This document shows positions 34,478 to 46,853 of a DNA stretch of 64,000 nt, piece after piece. Source of the DNA: Hemileia vastatrix (Eukaryota > Basidiomycota > Pucciniomycetes > Pucciniales > Zaghouaniaceae); contig JASXTE010000009.1 of assembly GCA_030280995.1 (NCBI GenBank), forward strand, positions 32,138,501 to 32,202,500, in the 5' to 3' direction. The position numbers were made by a program, and so were the translations under genes. Numbering within the stretch: position 1 is the stretch's first letter; each line of letters opens with the position of its first letter. Under the pieces are notes generated by a model, which searched no databases, was not told where the DNA came from, and was given only the letters and a program-made list of their open reading frames with translations.

Positions 34478-35599
34478 GTTTGGATACCTCCTTTTCATTA
34501 ATCGTCAACCAGGCAAGTAAAAAGTAGATTACTCCCTTTTTATAGCCACCCATTCACTGTCTTCAAAATCTTCTGGCCTTTCTAAAGTCAATAAATATTT
34601 GACCAAAAACAAATAAAAACTAGTCTGACCCCAGAATTCATCTTAAAAATTGATTAATATAATATCAATGGGCACTTCTCTATTACCAATATCACCTGCA
34701 CATGAATTAGCCAATAGACGTTGACCAAAAATTTGATTCTTGATTGAAATATGTCAATATTTGTCTTCTAAACCTTTTGACCTCTTAAAAACTGAATTCA
34801 AAAATACCTCTTTCTCTTCTTCACCCTTTATACACATATATTTTTCCATCCTCTTTTTAACCAAATTCTCTAATTCTCCAACATATACACCCTTCCTTAG
34901 CATAGTACTTTCCAAAACTACCACTTCATCTTCATCTATATACACAACATCTTCTTCTACCACTTTTTTACCAAATTTATCTACACCAATTTCATCAATT
35001 TTATCCTCATAAAAATAATTTTCCATTTTATCCTCTTGGTGGAGGTCATCACCATAATTATCTACACAAAATAGTCCTACCAGTTTAACCTCATGGGTGA
35101 GGTATGGAAAGTCTTCAGCTACTTTAGTGCTGGCTTTAATCATAGGTATATCTTCATCAAACTCTTCTGAGTCTGAATCATCTTCAGTGGGTGGTCTTCT
35201 TGACAAACCATCTGGCATAATGAAAGTTTTTCAAGGCTTATGAACTAATTCAAATGAAAAATGTTGAAAGAATGCTACCCATCTAGTCATAGGTGCATTT
35301 GGTAAACTTGGGGAATTAATCATTTGAATTAAAGATTTCACATCGACTTGCTATTTGAAGTGTTTGCCCCACAAAAAATTTTGAAGTTTCTTTAAAATTT
35401 TTGCCACTCCACACAGTTCCAATTTTGGTTGAGAATATCTTGATTTGACTTTGATGAATACCACAGATTCATACCTAACTGGCCTTATGTAACTAGCTTT
35501 ATCCATCTGAGACAGAACTGCCCCAGAAGCATACTGACTTGAGTCAACTGCTAAATAAATAATACCAGAATCTTTTCCATAATCTAACTTGTGCAGGAT
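34478..35599 (-). pseudogene. Element C RNase H and acidic linker
   Basis: RNase H remnants near 35590-35230 (YESVVF, RYSQPKLELCGVAKIL, APMTRWVAF) are broken by stops. An intact linker frame follows (35218-34754) opening MPDGLSRRPP and rich in Asp/Glu, with two hairpin-motif peptides (LTHEVKL, DLHQEDKME). Counterpart of 4185-5228 in B. Confidence 0.75.
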
Positions 35600-36423
35600 T
35601 CAATCCTTCCCCACAACCTTCTTTAATCTCTCAAACACCCTTTCACACTCTTCATCCCACTCCCAGTCTGCATCCTTTCTCGTCAACTTTCTCAATAGAT
35701 CTGCCAATGAAGAAAAGTCCTTGATAAACATTTTAACATAAAAACATATGCCTAAAAACCCCCTAACTTCGGACATATTCTTGGGTCTTGGCCAGGACTG
35801 AATTTTATTCACTTTCTTCTTGGACATAATCCTACCCTCTCTACATACCACATGACCTATAATCTCTAAAGCTGGCACACAACATGAAAATTTCAAACCC
35901 AAAATAGTTAAGGCAGCATCTTCAATTCTAAATAAGATCCTCTCTAAAGTGATTGCATACTCCCAGATGAATTTTTGAATCCCTGGGTTCTCCTCCAACA
36001 CTTCATTATCATAATCTGTTGAAGGTCCTTTAATTCCTCCATCGTCAATAAAGATTCCAGCATATTGAGGAATTTCATCCTGAGGAATCCAAGCCATCTG
36101 AGCTTGATAAACGGCAACTGGATTTCTTTCTCCTTGAGGTAATCTTGTCAATTGTAATTGTCCTAGTGGTTTATCAAAATTAGTAAGAGGCCTAGAGTCT
36201 GGATGCAACTCTCTCTCATCATATCCCCCATAATATCTCCTAAACCATAACACACTCTCCCAGAAAACACTTCCACAAACTCCTCAGCGCTAGGTGGTAT
36301 CCCAGCATCCTTTATTGTAACCCTATTTAATTCCCTGAGATCATGAACTACTCTAAGTTTTCCATTTGGTCTCTTGATATAAAATACTGGACTAGAATAA
36401 CTTGATGATGATCTCTCATACAT
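35600..36423 (-). pseudogene. Element C reverse transcriptase
   Basis: Two overlapping frames joined by a 1-base shift near 36230: LRVVHDLRELNRVTIKDAG, then GGYDERELHPDSRPLTNFD, LPQGERNPVAVYQ, and an intact catalytic box IFIDDGGIKG near 36035. It ends FERLKKVVGKD. Motif spacing equals that of B. Confidence 0.8.
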
Positions 36424-37393
36424 TCCAGTGCAAATCCGTTCTTTGACAGCTTTGATATAAGCTTCTTTTTAATGCAGCCGGAATTGGGATTGGTTTTTGC
36501 TTCCACGATTCATGACATACCACAGGAATCTTGTAAGGCTCCCCATAGGAATACTTCAACACACCCCTCTCCTCTTCTAAAAAAGCAATGGCCTTCTCTC
36601 GCTTGACCATAACATCCAACAACAGCTTCTTCTCTTCTCCAGACCACCAACCATCAGGTCCAAAATTTACAACACCTAATCTATCAACAGTGATTCTTGA
36701 TGTTTCAGAAAATTTGGGCAGATTCTTCACCAAGCAACATTCATAAGGATCTCTTGATAGCCTTGGTCTTCTCAAAGGTGGATTTAATTCAGCTGGTAGC
36801 GGTTCATTAATCGGCCGGATTTTATTTGCTACCTTTTTATATTTTTCTGCTTCCACATTTACATAAACTTGAGGTGAAATATTTCTTTTTGTGTTTCCAT
36901 TATAAATTTCGTTAAACAAATTCTCTTCATTATCAGAATCAGAATTAAAATAAGCAGAATGATGTTTTATATCATTTTTAAATTTAACCTTTTTCCCTTT
37001 TCCTTTGTCCAATTTATCAAAAAATTGTCCAACACCTTTGATTCCCATATCCATCATAAAATCACCCATAAAAAATTTGGCAGTTTATCCTCTTGCTGGA
37101 GGACCGGAATTGAATTATCACAAAAGTTATTTTTTTGTGTTTTAATTATACTAAGATTTTTTTATAGAATTTTGATGAAATAATTGCAGTTTACCCTCTT
37201 ACTGGAGGTCAGAAAATAAACCATTCCAATTTTTATTCAACATAATATTTCCCATCTTCCCTCTTGATCCATTCTTGAATGTGATTGAAAAACTTGACAG
37301 ACAAGTGAGACAAACCAAAAATTTGAAGACATAATAACAATTTAAAAAATTATTAACAGAAAATAATTGAGAATTCAATTGAATTATCTCCAA
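36416..37393 (-). pseudogene. Element C pol N-terminal linker
   Basis: 37069-36416 encodes an acidic stretch, then INEPLPAELNPPLRRPRLSR and the FGPDGWWSGEEKKLLLDVMV segment seen in B. Upstream (37070-37393) are two hairpin-motif copies (near 37085 and 37195), but the LQQEAKL reading is broken. No enzyme domain. Confidence 0.65.
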
Positions 37394-37605
37394 GTGAGCT
37401 TACCTATTTCAATCTGGGATCTCATCCTGGGGAGAGATTTCAACATTAGAGTGATCAGCCCCTGCTACCACAAAAAATGAGGGTCTCCATAATCCCCCTC
37501 TAAATACAATTCACCAGAAGCCATCTGTTTAATACGCCGCTTCTTGGTGCAAGTACAACACTGACACAGAGTAGTTATCCCTGGCCATGTCTCCCAACCT
37601 TCATC

Positions 37606-38187
37606 TCACGGAGTTTCCAACCGCATATGTAGCCTCCTCATATCCTCTCCAGTTATCTCCAAACTAATACCCATGCCATACTGATAGCCAATCTGGGCCT
37701 CAAAATCCATCAAAAAAAGACCACCATGAACAGTTTTAACTGCCCCTCTGGCCACATAAAAGTGAAACTTACCAATAGATCCACCAATACCTAACTCAAC
37801 ATGCTCAGCTGTACCCATAAGCTCTGTTGTATGCCCTCCAATACCTCTGAGGTTTCCCCCAGTACCAGTTTTAATTGAAAAGCCTATAATTGTTGCTTGC
37901 TCTAAAGAAATTAAATTAATTTGGGACCCTGAATTGACCAGGGGCTTCACTTCTTTACCATTAAAAGTCACCATCAGGTAACCCAGGGGAGCAGAAGAAT
38001 GTGTTTCAACATCCTCCCCAAACTTTTCAGCATTTTTACTAATATATTCCACCTCTCCAGCGGAAACCTGTTGCCTACTCAGATGCTTCTTCTGCTTCTC
38101 TGAAAGTGCCAGACTAATAGTGAAACGCTCCCCCAAAGATAAGGGAATCTGAAGTTGATTCACCCTATTCAAAACTTTGTTCATCAC
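37606..38187 (-). pseudogene. Element C protease region
   Basis: Retropepsin-like domain equivalent to B, but the active-site box reads LVNSGSQINLIS: the catalytic Asp codon is now Asn, which should abolish cleavage. RGIGGHTTELMG and GLFLMDFEAQIGYQ follow. It is preceded in frame by the charged gag-protease spacer. Confidence 0.8.
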
Positions 38188-39990
38188 ATTTTATTGACCA
38201 GATACTACTGGCCGCTTGTACTGGACTTTAGATTTAACAAACTTGGCCCTGGGCACCTCTTGAGGACCCTCATTGCCATCTTCACCCCCCATAATAACAT
38301 CTTCACTACTGATATCCCTAGCTCCATCACCAGATACTTTCACTAATCCTTATCCATTGCTAGTCCTTCTTACTCCCTCCATTGGGATGGGACCACTATA
38401 ACTTGGTCTGGGTAGTGACGCCAAAGGTAAGTCCTCCTCAGAATCCAAATCATCATCTAGAATAGGCTCACCATTTAAATCAAATTTTCCATAACTAGGG
38501 GGCCCCATATCAGCCATCCCCTTCTGCATTCTATAAATTTTGTCCTTAGAGTAAGGTTTCAACTTGTTAATTGCCTTTTCAGGTTTAGCCTTTAGTTGGA
38601 TCTGAATGCTACTTTTAGCTTTAGTATCAGATGCTCTTCTAGCAGCATTGAAATCATATTTGCCAGCCATAGAGTTACCCTCCAGTCTAGCAACCGTTGC
38701 AATCTCCAAACCACCAAAAGAAATTGAAAATGTGGCCTTACTGAACTCTTTCTCTATATGCTTGTCAGCTTTTCCACCACTTATATAATCACCATTTTTT
38801 CCACCCTTGGAATTATCATCATCATCCTTCACCTCTTCAAACCGGGCTCTTCTTTCAACCACCATATTTCTTCTTACCAAATCCAAAGGGGCTTGATGAA
38901 ATATCCATTAGGGAATTTATAAACCTTACCATCAAAAAAAAATCTACCAGCATCCAAGTCTTTATCCAGAGTAAAACATACTCCATCTCTGTGCCCCCTC
39001 CTATTACAATAGGAGCCAACCTTTGGCTCATCATAGCCACCTCTAAAAACATTAACACCATTACCATTACCATTCCTACCATTGCCTGAGAAGCCGTTTC
39101 CATTGCCATTTCCATTATAATTTCGACGTTCATATCTTCTAGATTGATAAGATGTTGAAGTTGATGAAGAAGCAGTTTGGGCCTTATTGTCCTTCTGAGT
39201 CTCTTGTACAAATATTTTTAATGGCTTAGTAAAATGGGCCAAGTGATCAACCATCTTTTTGTCCACAGTACCCTCAACTTTTGTCACAGGTAGTCCCATT
39301 TGAGCCTTCTTGGCCTCTTGAGCTTTGACCATAATATCATTATTTTCTGACAAAACTTCACTAACCTTGCTGACATATTGAGTACATTACTCCTGATACT
39401 TTTCCAATTCCATTAATTTAAGATGGGCTTGAATGTTCTCCTTAATAACCTCCAGTTCCAGCAGTTTTTGTTCTCCATTAGGTAGTTCCTTCATTAAATC
39501 CTTTCTTGAGAGATCCTTCAAGATGTCCATTCGAATATCCCTACTACAAGCTGACCAGAGAAGATCCTTGGCATGGTTTTCATGAACAAATTTGTCCACC
39601 AGAATCAGATATTCAACCACTTCATCAAATTTAACACATAACTTTTTAAAATCAGCCATATAAGAAACTCTACCGTTTGCCTACCAATCACCAACAAGTT
39701 TATTAAGGTCCAACATAGTAAATCTAACACCCCATCTATCAACCATAGACTTTGACAACTCCACCCAATCCTTGACTTAAAAGCCTGCATAGCAAGGACC
39801 TATTTTTCCACCTCCCTATCAGCAATAAAAAACCTAATCTGCTTCACCATGTCCACATGAGAAGCACAATCAACAGCTTCAGCAGCTTCATACCTGCTAA
39901 TAAACCATTTAAACTCCTCCCCATTAAACTTTGGGCCATCCCAAGAACCAATCATGAAAGAAGGAGTAAGAAGAAGAGAAGAACCAAAAG
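38188..39990 (-). pseudogene. Element C Gag
   Basis: Collinear with B Gag. The initiator ATG position has become ATC near 39998. A stop and a frameshift lie near 39778, and another frameshift near 38880. The zinc knuckle has lost its first Cys (GSYCNRRGHRDGVC, about 38985-39030). The C-terminal spacer (38886-38350) continues in the protease frame. Not translatable as one protein. Confidence 0.8.
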
Positions 39991-40159
39991 CAGCAGCATA
40001 AGAGATCCCAAGAAAGTATGAAAAGAGTTTAAACTGTTAAAAATAAACAAGCCTCTTTCAGGCTAGGATAAAAAATTCAATAAGAGTTCCAAAGAATAAT
40101 CCTCTTGCAGGCTAAGAAATTCCTAGATCAAAGTAAGTCCAAGAAAAAGCTAGAGATTT

Positions 40160-40181
40160 CAAATCCCATGTTTGGCTGCCA
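40160..40181 (-). other. Primer binding site of element C
   Basis: Minus strand TGGCAGCCAAACATGGGATT, four bases inside the 5' LTR. It differs from the B site by a few bases and one insertion, so priming would be impaired unless the tRNA differs. Confidence 0.65.
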
Positions 40182-40185
40182 CCTA

Positions 40186-41552
40186 TGTAGAAAGACTCTT
40201 ACAGTTGCCTTTCTGTAAGCAGAATATGAAGGAGTTGGATAAACCAAAGAAAACCCTGTCCTTCTAAATATATACGGGTTGCACAAATAACTAAGCTAGC
40301 TAGTCTACTTGAATTAATTAAAAGATATGAAACTCTGCTTTTATAAACACTTATTGAGATTTAGGAATACAACTTTTGAGAAAGAAATACTGATTACAAC
40401 AATTAAGGTGTATCAGTGAAAGATCCGTAAAGAAATACCTTTATGTTTTTATAAGATTTTTATTTTTAATGAGATAAAAATAAAAACAAGTCCATCAGTT
40501 TGAGACCTTTACAAAGATACCTTATATGTGATGAAAATATTATTCTTGTGTTGTATTCCAAATTTGGTATGAAAAGTATAAATTTTATAAGGGTATTACA
40601 ATTTTATTTAAAAAAATGTTGAGAAATGAAAAATATGAATTTTGTTGTTAATTATCCAAAAATACCCTTCTTATTGAAACTAAAAAGACAAAAACATGTA
40701 GAAGACTAATATTCCCCCCTTTCTATCTGATTCTTCTACTCCAGAACTTTCCAACAATACCCTACATGCATAGGATCTACAATAAACTATTGATCTAATA
40801 AGCATTATAAATTCTAACCAAATTTTGCCACAATAGCCTAATTTTTCCACAGTCATTAAACTTTGGTACAGTAACCAAACTTTGGGACAGTGACCAAACT
40901 TTGGGACAGTGACCAAACTTTGGTCCAGTGACCAAATTTCAACCCAGTGACCAGACTTTCCCATTGTGAGCAAATTTTTCCACAATGAGCTCTTTTTGCC
41001 ATAATGAGCTAATTTTGCCAGAGTGAGCTAAATTTTCCACAGTGAGATAATTTTGCCACCATGACCAAACTTGGCCACAAAGACAGAATTTTACCAGTAC
41101 ACTTCGCTTATGCACTAGAAAATCACCGGAGCAAACCAGAGAACACCAGAGTGCACTGGAGCACTGGAGCTCAGTGAACATTCTATCAGCACACCATATC
41201 CACCAATAATACTATAAGTCATTAAATCAAGTAAAACATTTCAAAAATTCCAAATATCCAGCCTTATAATCCAGAAAATTGCTACCAATCTTCAAAACTA
41301 AACCTAAAAGAGTCCCAGAAAATACCCAAAGTTGGAGAATCACCCCAAAAATCCAATATGACCATTTCCAAATCCATTAATCCATTAAATAACAAGTAAG
41401 AAAAACATCTTATAACCATTCCAGAATGCCACAAATCAACCCAAAAATATCCATAATAACCAAATTAACGCCTGTAAACACCAAAATTTCCTTTCAACAA
41501 ATATTCAATCAAATTTTCACTTAAGTGGCATACCGAGATGTGGAATGCCACA
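40186..41552 (-). repeat. 5' LTR of element C
   Basis: 1367 bp. Collinear with the 3' LTR at 28437-29773 with scattered substitutions and a ~30-bp length difference, partly in the gagcaaaccagagaacacc-type repeats near 41125-41165. Tandem ccaaactttgg units at 40855-40950. Confidence 0.85.
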
Positions 41553-42797
41553 ACGGTTGCTAGGGTTGATGGTAACTGTATGATTGGTGAATATGATTTT
41601 GATGCTGATAGAAGAGCAGCTGCTACTAAAGCTAAAAGTAGCATACAGAGCCAACTTAGGGCTAAACAGGACAAGGCTGATATTAAGAAGTTTGAAAATA
41701 AAACTCACACCAAGGATGAAATTTATAAAATGCAGTAGGTAACGGCACATATGTGGCCTTCCAGTTATGGAAAATTTAATTTAAATGGTGAGCCAATGCC
41801 TATAAATGAATAATCTGATTCTGAGGAAGATTTTCCAATAGAATCTCTTCCCATAACAAGTTTTGCTGGTCCTACTCCTATGGAAGGGGTAAGGAGAACC
41901 AGTGATGAATCTGCATTGGTGAAAGAAGCTGGTGATGGAGCTAGGGTTATAGTAGATGAAGATTTTATAATGGGGGGTGAAGATGGCAATGTGGGTCCTC
42001 AAGAGGTTCCCAGGGCCAAGGTTGTTAAAACTAAAGTTCAATATGAAATTCAAGTAGTATCTGGTCAAGAAAATGCTATGGAGACAGTTTTGGGTGGAGT
42101 GAATCAACTCCAGATTCCTTTATCTTTAGAAGAATTATTAGAAATTAGTCCTTCCCCTGCAGAGAAGGAAAAGAAGCATCTTAAAAGAGTAAGGATATAA
42201 GTTGGAGAAGTGGAGTATATATGTGAAAAGGTTTAAAAGTTTGGAGAGGAAGCGGAAACTCATTTTTCTGCTCCTTTAGGGTATCTATCGGTGTTGTTAA
42301 ATGGTAAAGAGGTAAGGTCCTTGATGGATTCTGGGTCAAAAATTAATTTAATTTCTTTAGAAAGATAAACTATTGTTGGATTGCCAAATAAAACTGGTAC
42401 TGGTTGTAATTTAAGAGGCGTAGGTGGTCATGCTACCAAACTGATGGGTACAGCAGAGCATGTCAAGTTATGTATTGGTGGATCTGTCAGACAAGTGTAC
42501 TTTAATGTGGCCAGAGGATCTGTAGAAATCTTTCTTGGTGGGACCTTTTTAATGGGTTTTGAAGCAAGGATAGGATACTAAAGTGGAATGAGAATCAGTT
42601 TAGAGATTAATGGTGATAATATGAAAAGGCTTCATTTAAAATTGGCACCTCCAGGAGACAATGGCTGGGAAACAAGACCTGGTCTTACCACAATGTGTCA
42701 GTGTTGTTCTTGAACCAAGAAGAGGCAAATAAAAAGGTCAGCTTCTGGTGTATTAATTGAAAAAGATAAGTATGAGTACCCTCATTTTTTAGGGTAA
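41553..42797 (+). pseudogene. Element D Gag end and protease
   Basis: Resumes D gag directly after C (TVARVDGNCMIGEYDFDA matches ATVARLEGNSMAGKYDFNA of C). Then the spacer, the protease box LMDSGSKINLIS with catalytic Asp kept (near 42325), RGVGGHATKLMG and GGTFLMGFEARIGY, ending at HFLG near 42797. About seven in-frame stops. Confidence 0.75.
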
Positions 42798-43084
42798 TGA
42801 GGGCTGATTGCTCTAATGTTGCAATCTCTCCTCAAGAAGAGATCCCAGATTGAAATAGGTCAACTCAATTGGAGAAAATTCAAGTGTATTCTAAATTATT
42901 TTCTGTTGATATTTGATTTCAATGTCATTATGTGTTGGAAATTTCTGTATGTTTATTATCCTTATCAAATTATTCTATAAAATTAAAAAATGGCTCAAAG
43001 AAAAAGATGGGATGTATTATGTTGTATAAGATTTGGAAAGGGAATTTGGTTAATTATGGAGATATTAGTGGTTGATTATTTTCA

Positions 43085-43180
43085 TGCCTCCAGCATGAGG
43101 ATAAACTGCATAATAAGGGCCTCCAGCATAAGGCTAAACTGCATAATAAATGCCTCCAGCATGAGGATAAACTGCAGTTA
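43085..43180 (+). repeat. Three tandem copies of the hairpin motif in D
   Basis: Three ~30-bp units of gcctccagcatgaggataaactgc type (stem CCTC/GAGG, loop CAGCAT), followed by a further copy near 43259 (ctccagaaagaggttaaac). They lie at the place equivalent to the LQQEAKL repeats of B, but the reading frame differs. Confidence 0.7.
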
Positions 43181-43355
43181 TCACATCAAAATCAACAAAA
43201 AAATCTTGGTATAATTAATTCACAAAAAAATAATATTTGTGATGATTATATTTCTTTCCTCCAGAAAGAGGTTAAACTTCCAACTTTAATTACTGGTGAT
43301 TTTGTGATGGAAGATGAAAGGGAAAAAGGTGTTGGAAAATTATATGATAAATTAG

Positions 43356-43910
43356 ATGAAGGAAAAGGGGATATTAGTGATAAAAATAAAATTTTTGAAA
43401 ATAAAAAATTGTGTTTCAACTTACTCTATTTCTGATTCTGATTCTGAAGATGAAGAGAATTATTATGACCAGTTATATAATGGCAAAAATGTAATGGATC
43501 AGGTATCTCAAGTAAAAGTGGACATTAAAATGGAAAAATATAAAAAGGTAACAAATAAAATTAGACAAATAAATGTCCCTTTGCCAGCTGAATTAAGTCT
43601 GCCTTTAAGAAGACCGAAATTATCAAGTGATTTATATGACTTTCTTTTAGTCAAGAACCCATCTGAGTTTTCTGAAACTTCCAGAATCACTTTCAAGAGA
43701 TTAGAGGTTGTTAATTTTGGACCTGAAGGATGGCTGTCAGGTGATGAAGAAAGGTTTTTGGTGGATGTAATGGCTAAGAGGGAGAAGTCCATTGTGTTTG
43801 TAGAAGAGGAGAGAGGTGTGTTAGAGAATTCGTATGGGAAACCTACAAGATTACAGTTGTTTTCCATGAATCATGGCAATAGAAACCAATTCCTATACCT
43901 GCCACTTTAA
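43356..43910 (+). pseudogene. Element D pol N-terminal linker
   Basis: Acidic start (SDSDSEDEEN), then INVPLPAELSLPLRRPKLS, EFSETSRITFKRLEVVNFGP and MAKREKSIVFVEEERGVLEN, the segment that precedes RT in B and C. A frameshift near 43845 ends the reading. Confidence 0.7.
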
Positions 43911-44800
43911 AGGAAGATTATATCAAAGTCATTAAAGAAAGAATTTGAACTGGATTATATGAAAAATAATCAAAAAGTTATTCAAGTCTAGTATTCTGTA
44001 TTAAAAAAACGTAATGGAAAGCTTAGGGTATTCATTATTTAAGAGAGCTTAAAAGGGTTAGATAAAAGATGCAGGAATACCACCTAGTGCGGAGGAGTTT
44101 GTAGAAATGTTTTCAGTGAAAGTGTGCTATGGCTTAGGAGATTTAATGGGGGATATGATGAACGAGATTTGAATCTGGACTCAAGACAACTCACAACTTT
44201 TGATATTCCACTTGGAAAATTACAGCTAATATGATTACCTCAAGGAGCAACAAATTCAGTTGCTGTCTATCAAGCTCAGATGGAATGGATTATACAAGAT
44301 GAAATTCCATAATATACAGGTATATTAATTGATTATGGTGGAATAAAGGGACCTTCAACAGATTATGGTAATGAAGTACTGAAGGAGAATACAGGGACAC
44401 AAAAAATTTATCCGGGAGTATGCTGTATTTCTAGAGAGGATTTTGTTTAGGATAGAAGAGGCTGGTTTAGTAATTTCAGGTTCCAGATTTTCATTTTGTG
44501 TACCAGCTTTAGAAATCTTATGTGATGTGGTATGTAGAGAGGGTAGGATTATGTCAAAGAAGAAAGTAAATAAAATCCAGTCCTGGCCAAGAACCAAGAA
44601 TATGAGCAAAGTTACAGGATTTTTAGGCATGTGTGTTTATGTTAGAATGTTCATCAAGGATTTTTCTTCATTGGCTGCTCCTTTGACATGGTGGACAAGG
44701 AAGGATTCTGACTGGAAGTGGGATGAAGAGTGTGGAAAGGCTTTTCTTAGGTTAAAAAAAGTTAGTTGGGAAAGATATTATCTTGCATAAGTTAGATTAT
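43911..44800 (+). pseudogene. Element D reverse transcriptase
   Basis: Broken RT: GVPPSAEEFVE-type segment, GGYDERDLNLDSRQLTTFD, LPQGATNSVAVYQ, and a catalytic box changed to LIDYGGIKG (second Asp lost, near 44330). The connection part is open from 44443 to 44790 (PALEILCDVVCREGRIMSKK). Several stops and shifts. Confidence 0.75.
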
Positions 44801-45568
44801 GGGAGAGATGCAGGCCAGATTTATTTAACAGTGGATTCAAGTTAAATTGCTGCTGGGGAAATTCTGTCACAAATGGAAAATCTGGTTATATTAGACCAGT
44901 AATGGATGAATATTTGGTTTTTACTGATGAGGAATCAAGATATTCTAAACCAAGATTAGAAATTTGTGGTTTGACAAAACCTTAAAGAAACTTCACAACA
45001 TTTTATGGGGACAATACTTCAAATTGCAAGTTGATGTAAATTTTTGATTCAAATGATCGATTCCCCTAGTTTACCAAATGCGCCCATGACTAGATAGGTA
45101 TCTTTTATTCAGAATTTTTCTTTTGATTTAGTTCACAAGCCTGAAAAGACTTTTACTATGCCTGATGGCTTATCAAGAAGACCACTTACTGAAGAGAATT
45201 CTGACTCAGAAGAATTTAATGAAGATATACCTGTGGTTAAATCCAGTACAAAAGGTTCTGAAGACTTTCCTTACCTCCTCCATGAGGTTAAACTGGTAGG
45301 ATTAATATCTGTGGATAGAGATGATGAATACCCCCACCAAGAGGATAAACTGAACAATAATAAAAATATGGTAAATTATGTTCTTGGGGAGTTCAATGAT
45401 TGTGTAGATAAATTAGGTAAAACAGAGGTTGGAGATGTTGTGTATATGGATGAGAATGGTGAGATAGTGTGGGATAGTAAAAATTCAGTGAATAGTGTAT
45501 ATATTGGAGTTTTAGAAAATTCAGTTAAAGAGAGGTTGGGTGTTAAAAATTCAGTTAAAAGGAGGTAG
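44801..45568 (+). pseudogene. Element D RNase H and linker
   Basis: RNase H remnants (SGYIRPVMDEYLVFTDEESRYS, KPRLEICG) in broken frames, then an intact linker frame from 45158 (MPDGLSRRPLTEENSDSEEF) with LLHEVKL and PHQEDKL hairpin-motif peptides. It ends near 45568, shortly before the TIR element at 45625. Confidence 0.7.
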
Positions 45569-45624
45569 GACTAAGATGAAGATGATTATGCTAAAATGGG
45601 TAAAAAAGTAAAAGAAGAAAATGT

Positions 45625-46850
45625 CATCACACAATATGGTGGGCGGAATTGCTAGCAAGTCTGCAACCTTGAACCCAAATTCATATCTTTTTGAGCCCAC
45701 ATTGAATTAGCGATGAAACCACTAAAAAAAAATATTGACATTCTGGTGAACTCAATATGAATACAACTTGAACATTTAATGAAGCATAGGTAATAATACT
45801 TTGAAAAAATATTGAGATATGAAGAATGAGATTTTTTTATAGAAATTTTAATACAGTGCAGACCAAACCAAAATTACTCTGAAAAATACATATTTTAAAC
45901 TATTTAAGAAGTTTCTTTGCAATTTTAAAAAAAAAAGTACAGCAAATTATAGATCTGGAAAGATACAATCTGACATAATTATATAAGTTTCTTTGGCCAG
46001 AAATACATGGAGAAACTATAATTTGAAATATGTAAATTTGTTCATGAAATGTGGGACTTAGTTGAAAGGGAGGAGATTGGGGTTCAAGGATTGTGGTGGC
46101 GAGGTAAAGGGGAGGAATGGGGCTAAAAGGGTTGAAGAGGCTAGAGAGAAGGGTGAGGAAGGGTATATGGGGTAGCAAAAAGGTTGAGAAAGAGTTGGAA
46201 GGGAATATTAAGGGTTTCCAAGGCATTTTGAATGAAGAAAAGGGTCGGGGAGAGGTTGCAAGGGGTGAAATGGGGATCAAACAAGGATGGAATACAATGG
46301 GGCTGGGAGGGTAGTGAAAGGGGTGGGGAGGAAAAACAAGCATGTGTTGATAGAATTGAAAGGGATGGGGATCGGTGCAAGCAGAGTGTGAAAATAAGAG
46401 GATAAACTTTGTTCTTTGGGTGAAGAACAGAGTTCACTGCCATAAAATATTATCTGAAACATAGTTTTCAATTCCGTAAAAACAATTGTAGGTAATAGAA
46501 AAAATCACTAATTTTTTTATATGTAATCTGGAAGTTTTTAATAAAATTATTGTGTTTAAGAATTGTGATATTGTCAATCGATTTTCATTGATCAACTTAA
46601 ATTAATAAAGTATTATTTAAATAAGTTGCTTCAAAAAATACTGTGCATTGAGTAGACTCATAAAATGATTTTTTCTGGCTTCCATTCAGTTATCCTCACA
46701 CTTTCACTATGTTTTCAATATAGATCCATTATTATTTGTGTGATACTTCAAGTGAAAGTTCAGTATTACTTCAGTCAGAGTTCCATCTGACTTCCATCTG
46801 ACTTCAAGGTGAGGACTTGCTAGCCAGTCCTTCCCAAATATTGTGTGGTG
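45625..46850. mobile_element. 1.2-kb TIR element of the CACCA/CTAGC family
   Basis: Ends CATCACACAATATGG on the left and, inward from the right, CACCACACAATATTTGG. The shared core is at bases 27-32 (GCTAGC) within GGAATTGCTAGCAAGTC and GGACTGGCTAGCAAGTCC. Target duplication tgt at 45622-45624 and 46851-46853. The interior has a purine-rich plus strand (46030-46330) that leaves several frames open, but none looks like a protein. Non-autonomous; CACTA-like by ends and 3-bp duplication. Confidence 0.75.
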
Positions 46851-46853
46851 TGT

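Larger units (their letters stand above)
28437..41552 (-). mobile_element. Element C: full-length Ty3/gypsy retroelement inserted in element D
   Basis: 13,116 bp with two LTRs (40186-41552 and 28437-29773), primer site, gag, protease, pol, long tail and polypurine tract, all on the minus strand. Target duplication acgg at 28433-28436 and 41553-41556 (aacgg if the terminal LTR base is counted). Internally it carries a solo LTR at 33705-34477. It is not autonomous: start codon of Gag lost, protease Asp changed to Asn, first integrase Asp changed to Asn, several frameshifts. Confidence 0.9.

Noticed and set aside
45900..46443. Open frames of 65-147 codons on both strands
   Set aside because: They arise from a purine-rich strand with few stop codons inside the 1.2-kb TIR element. 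Composition is low-complexity and several overlapping frames are open at once.
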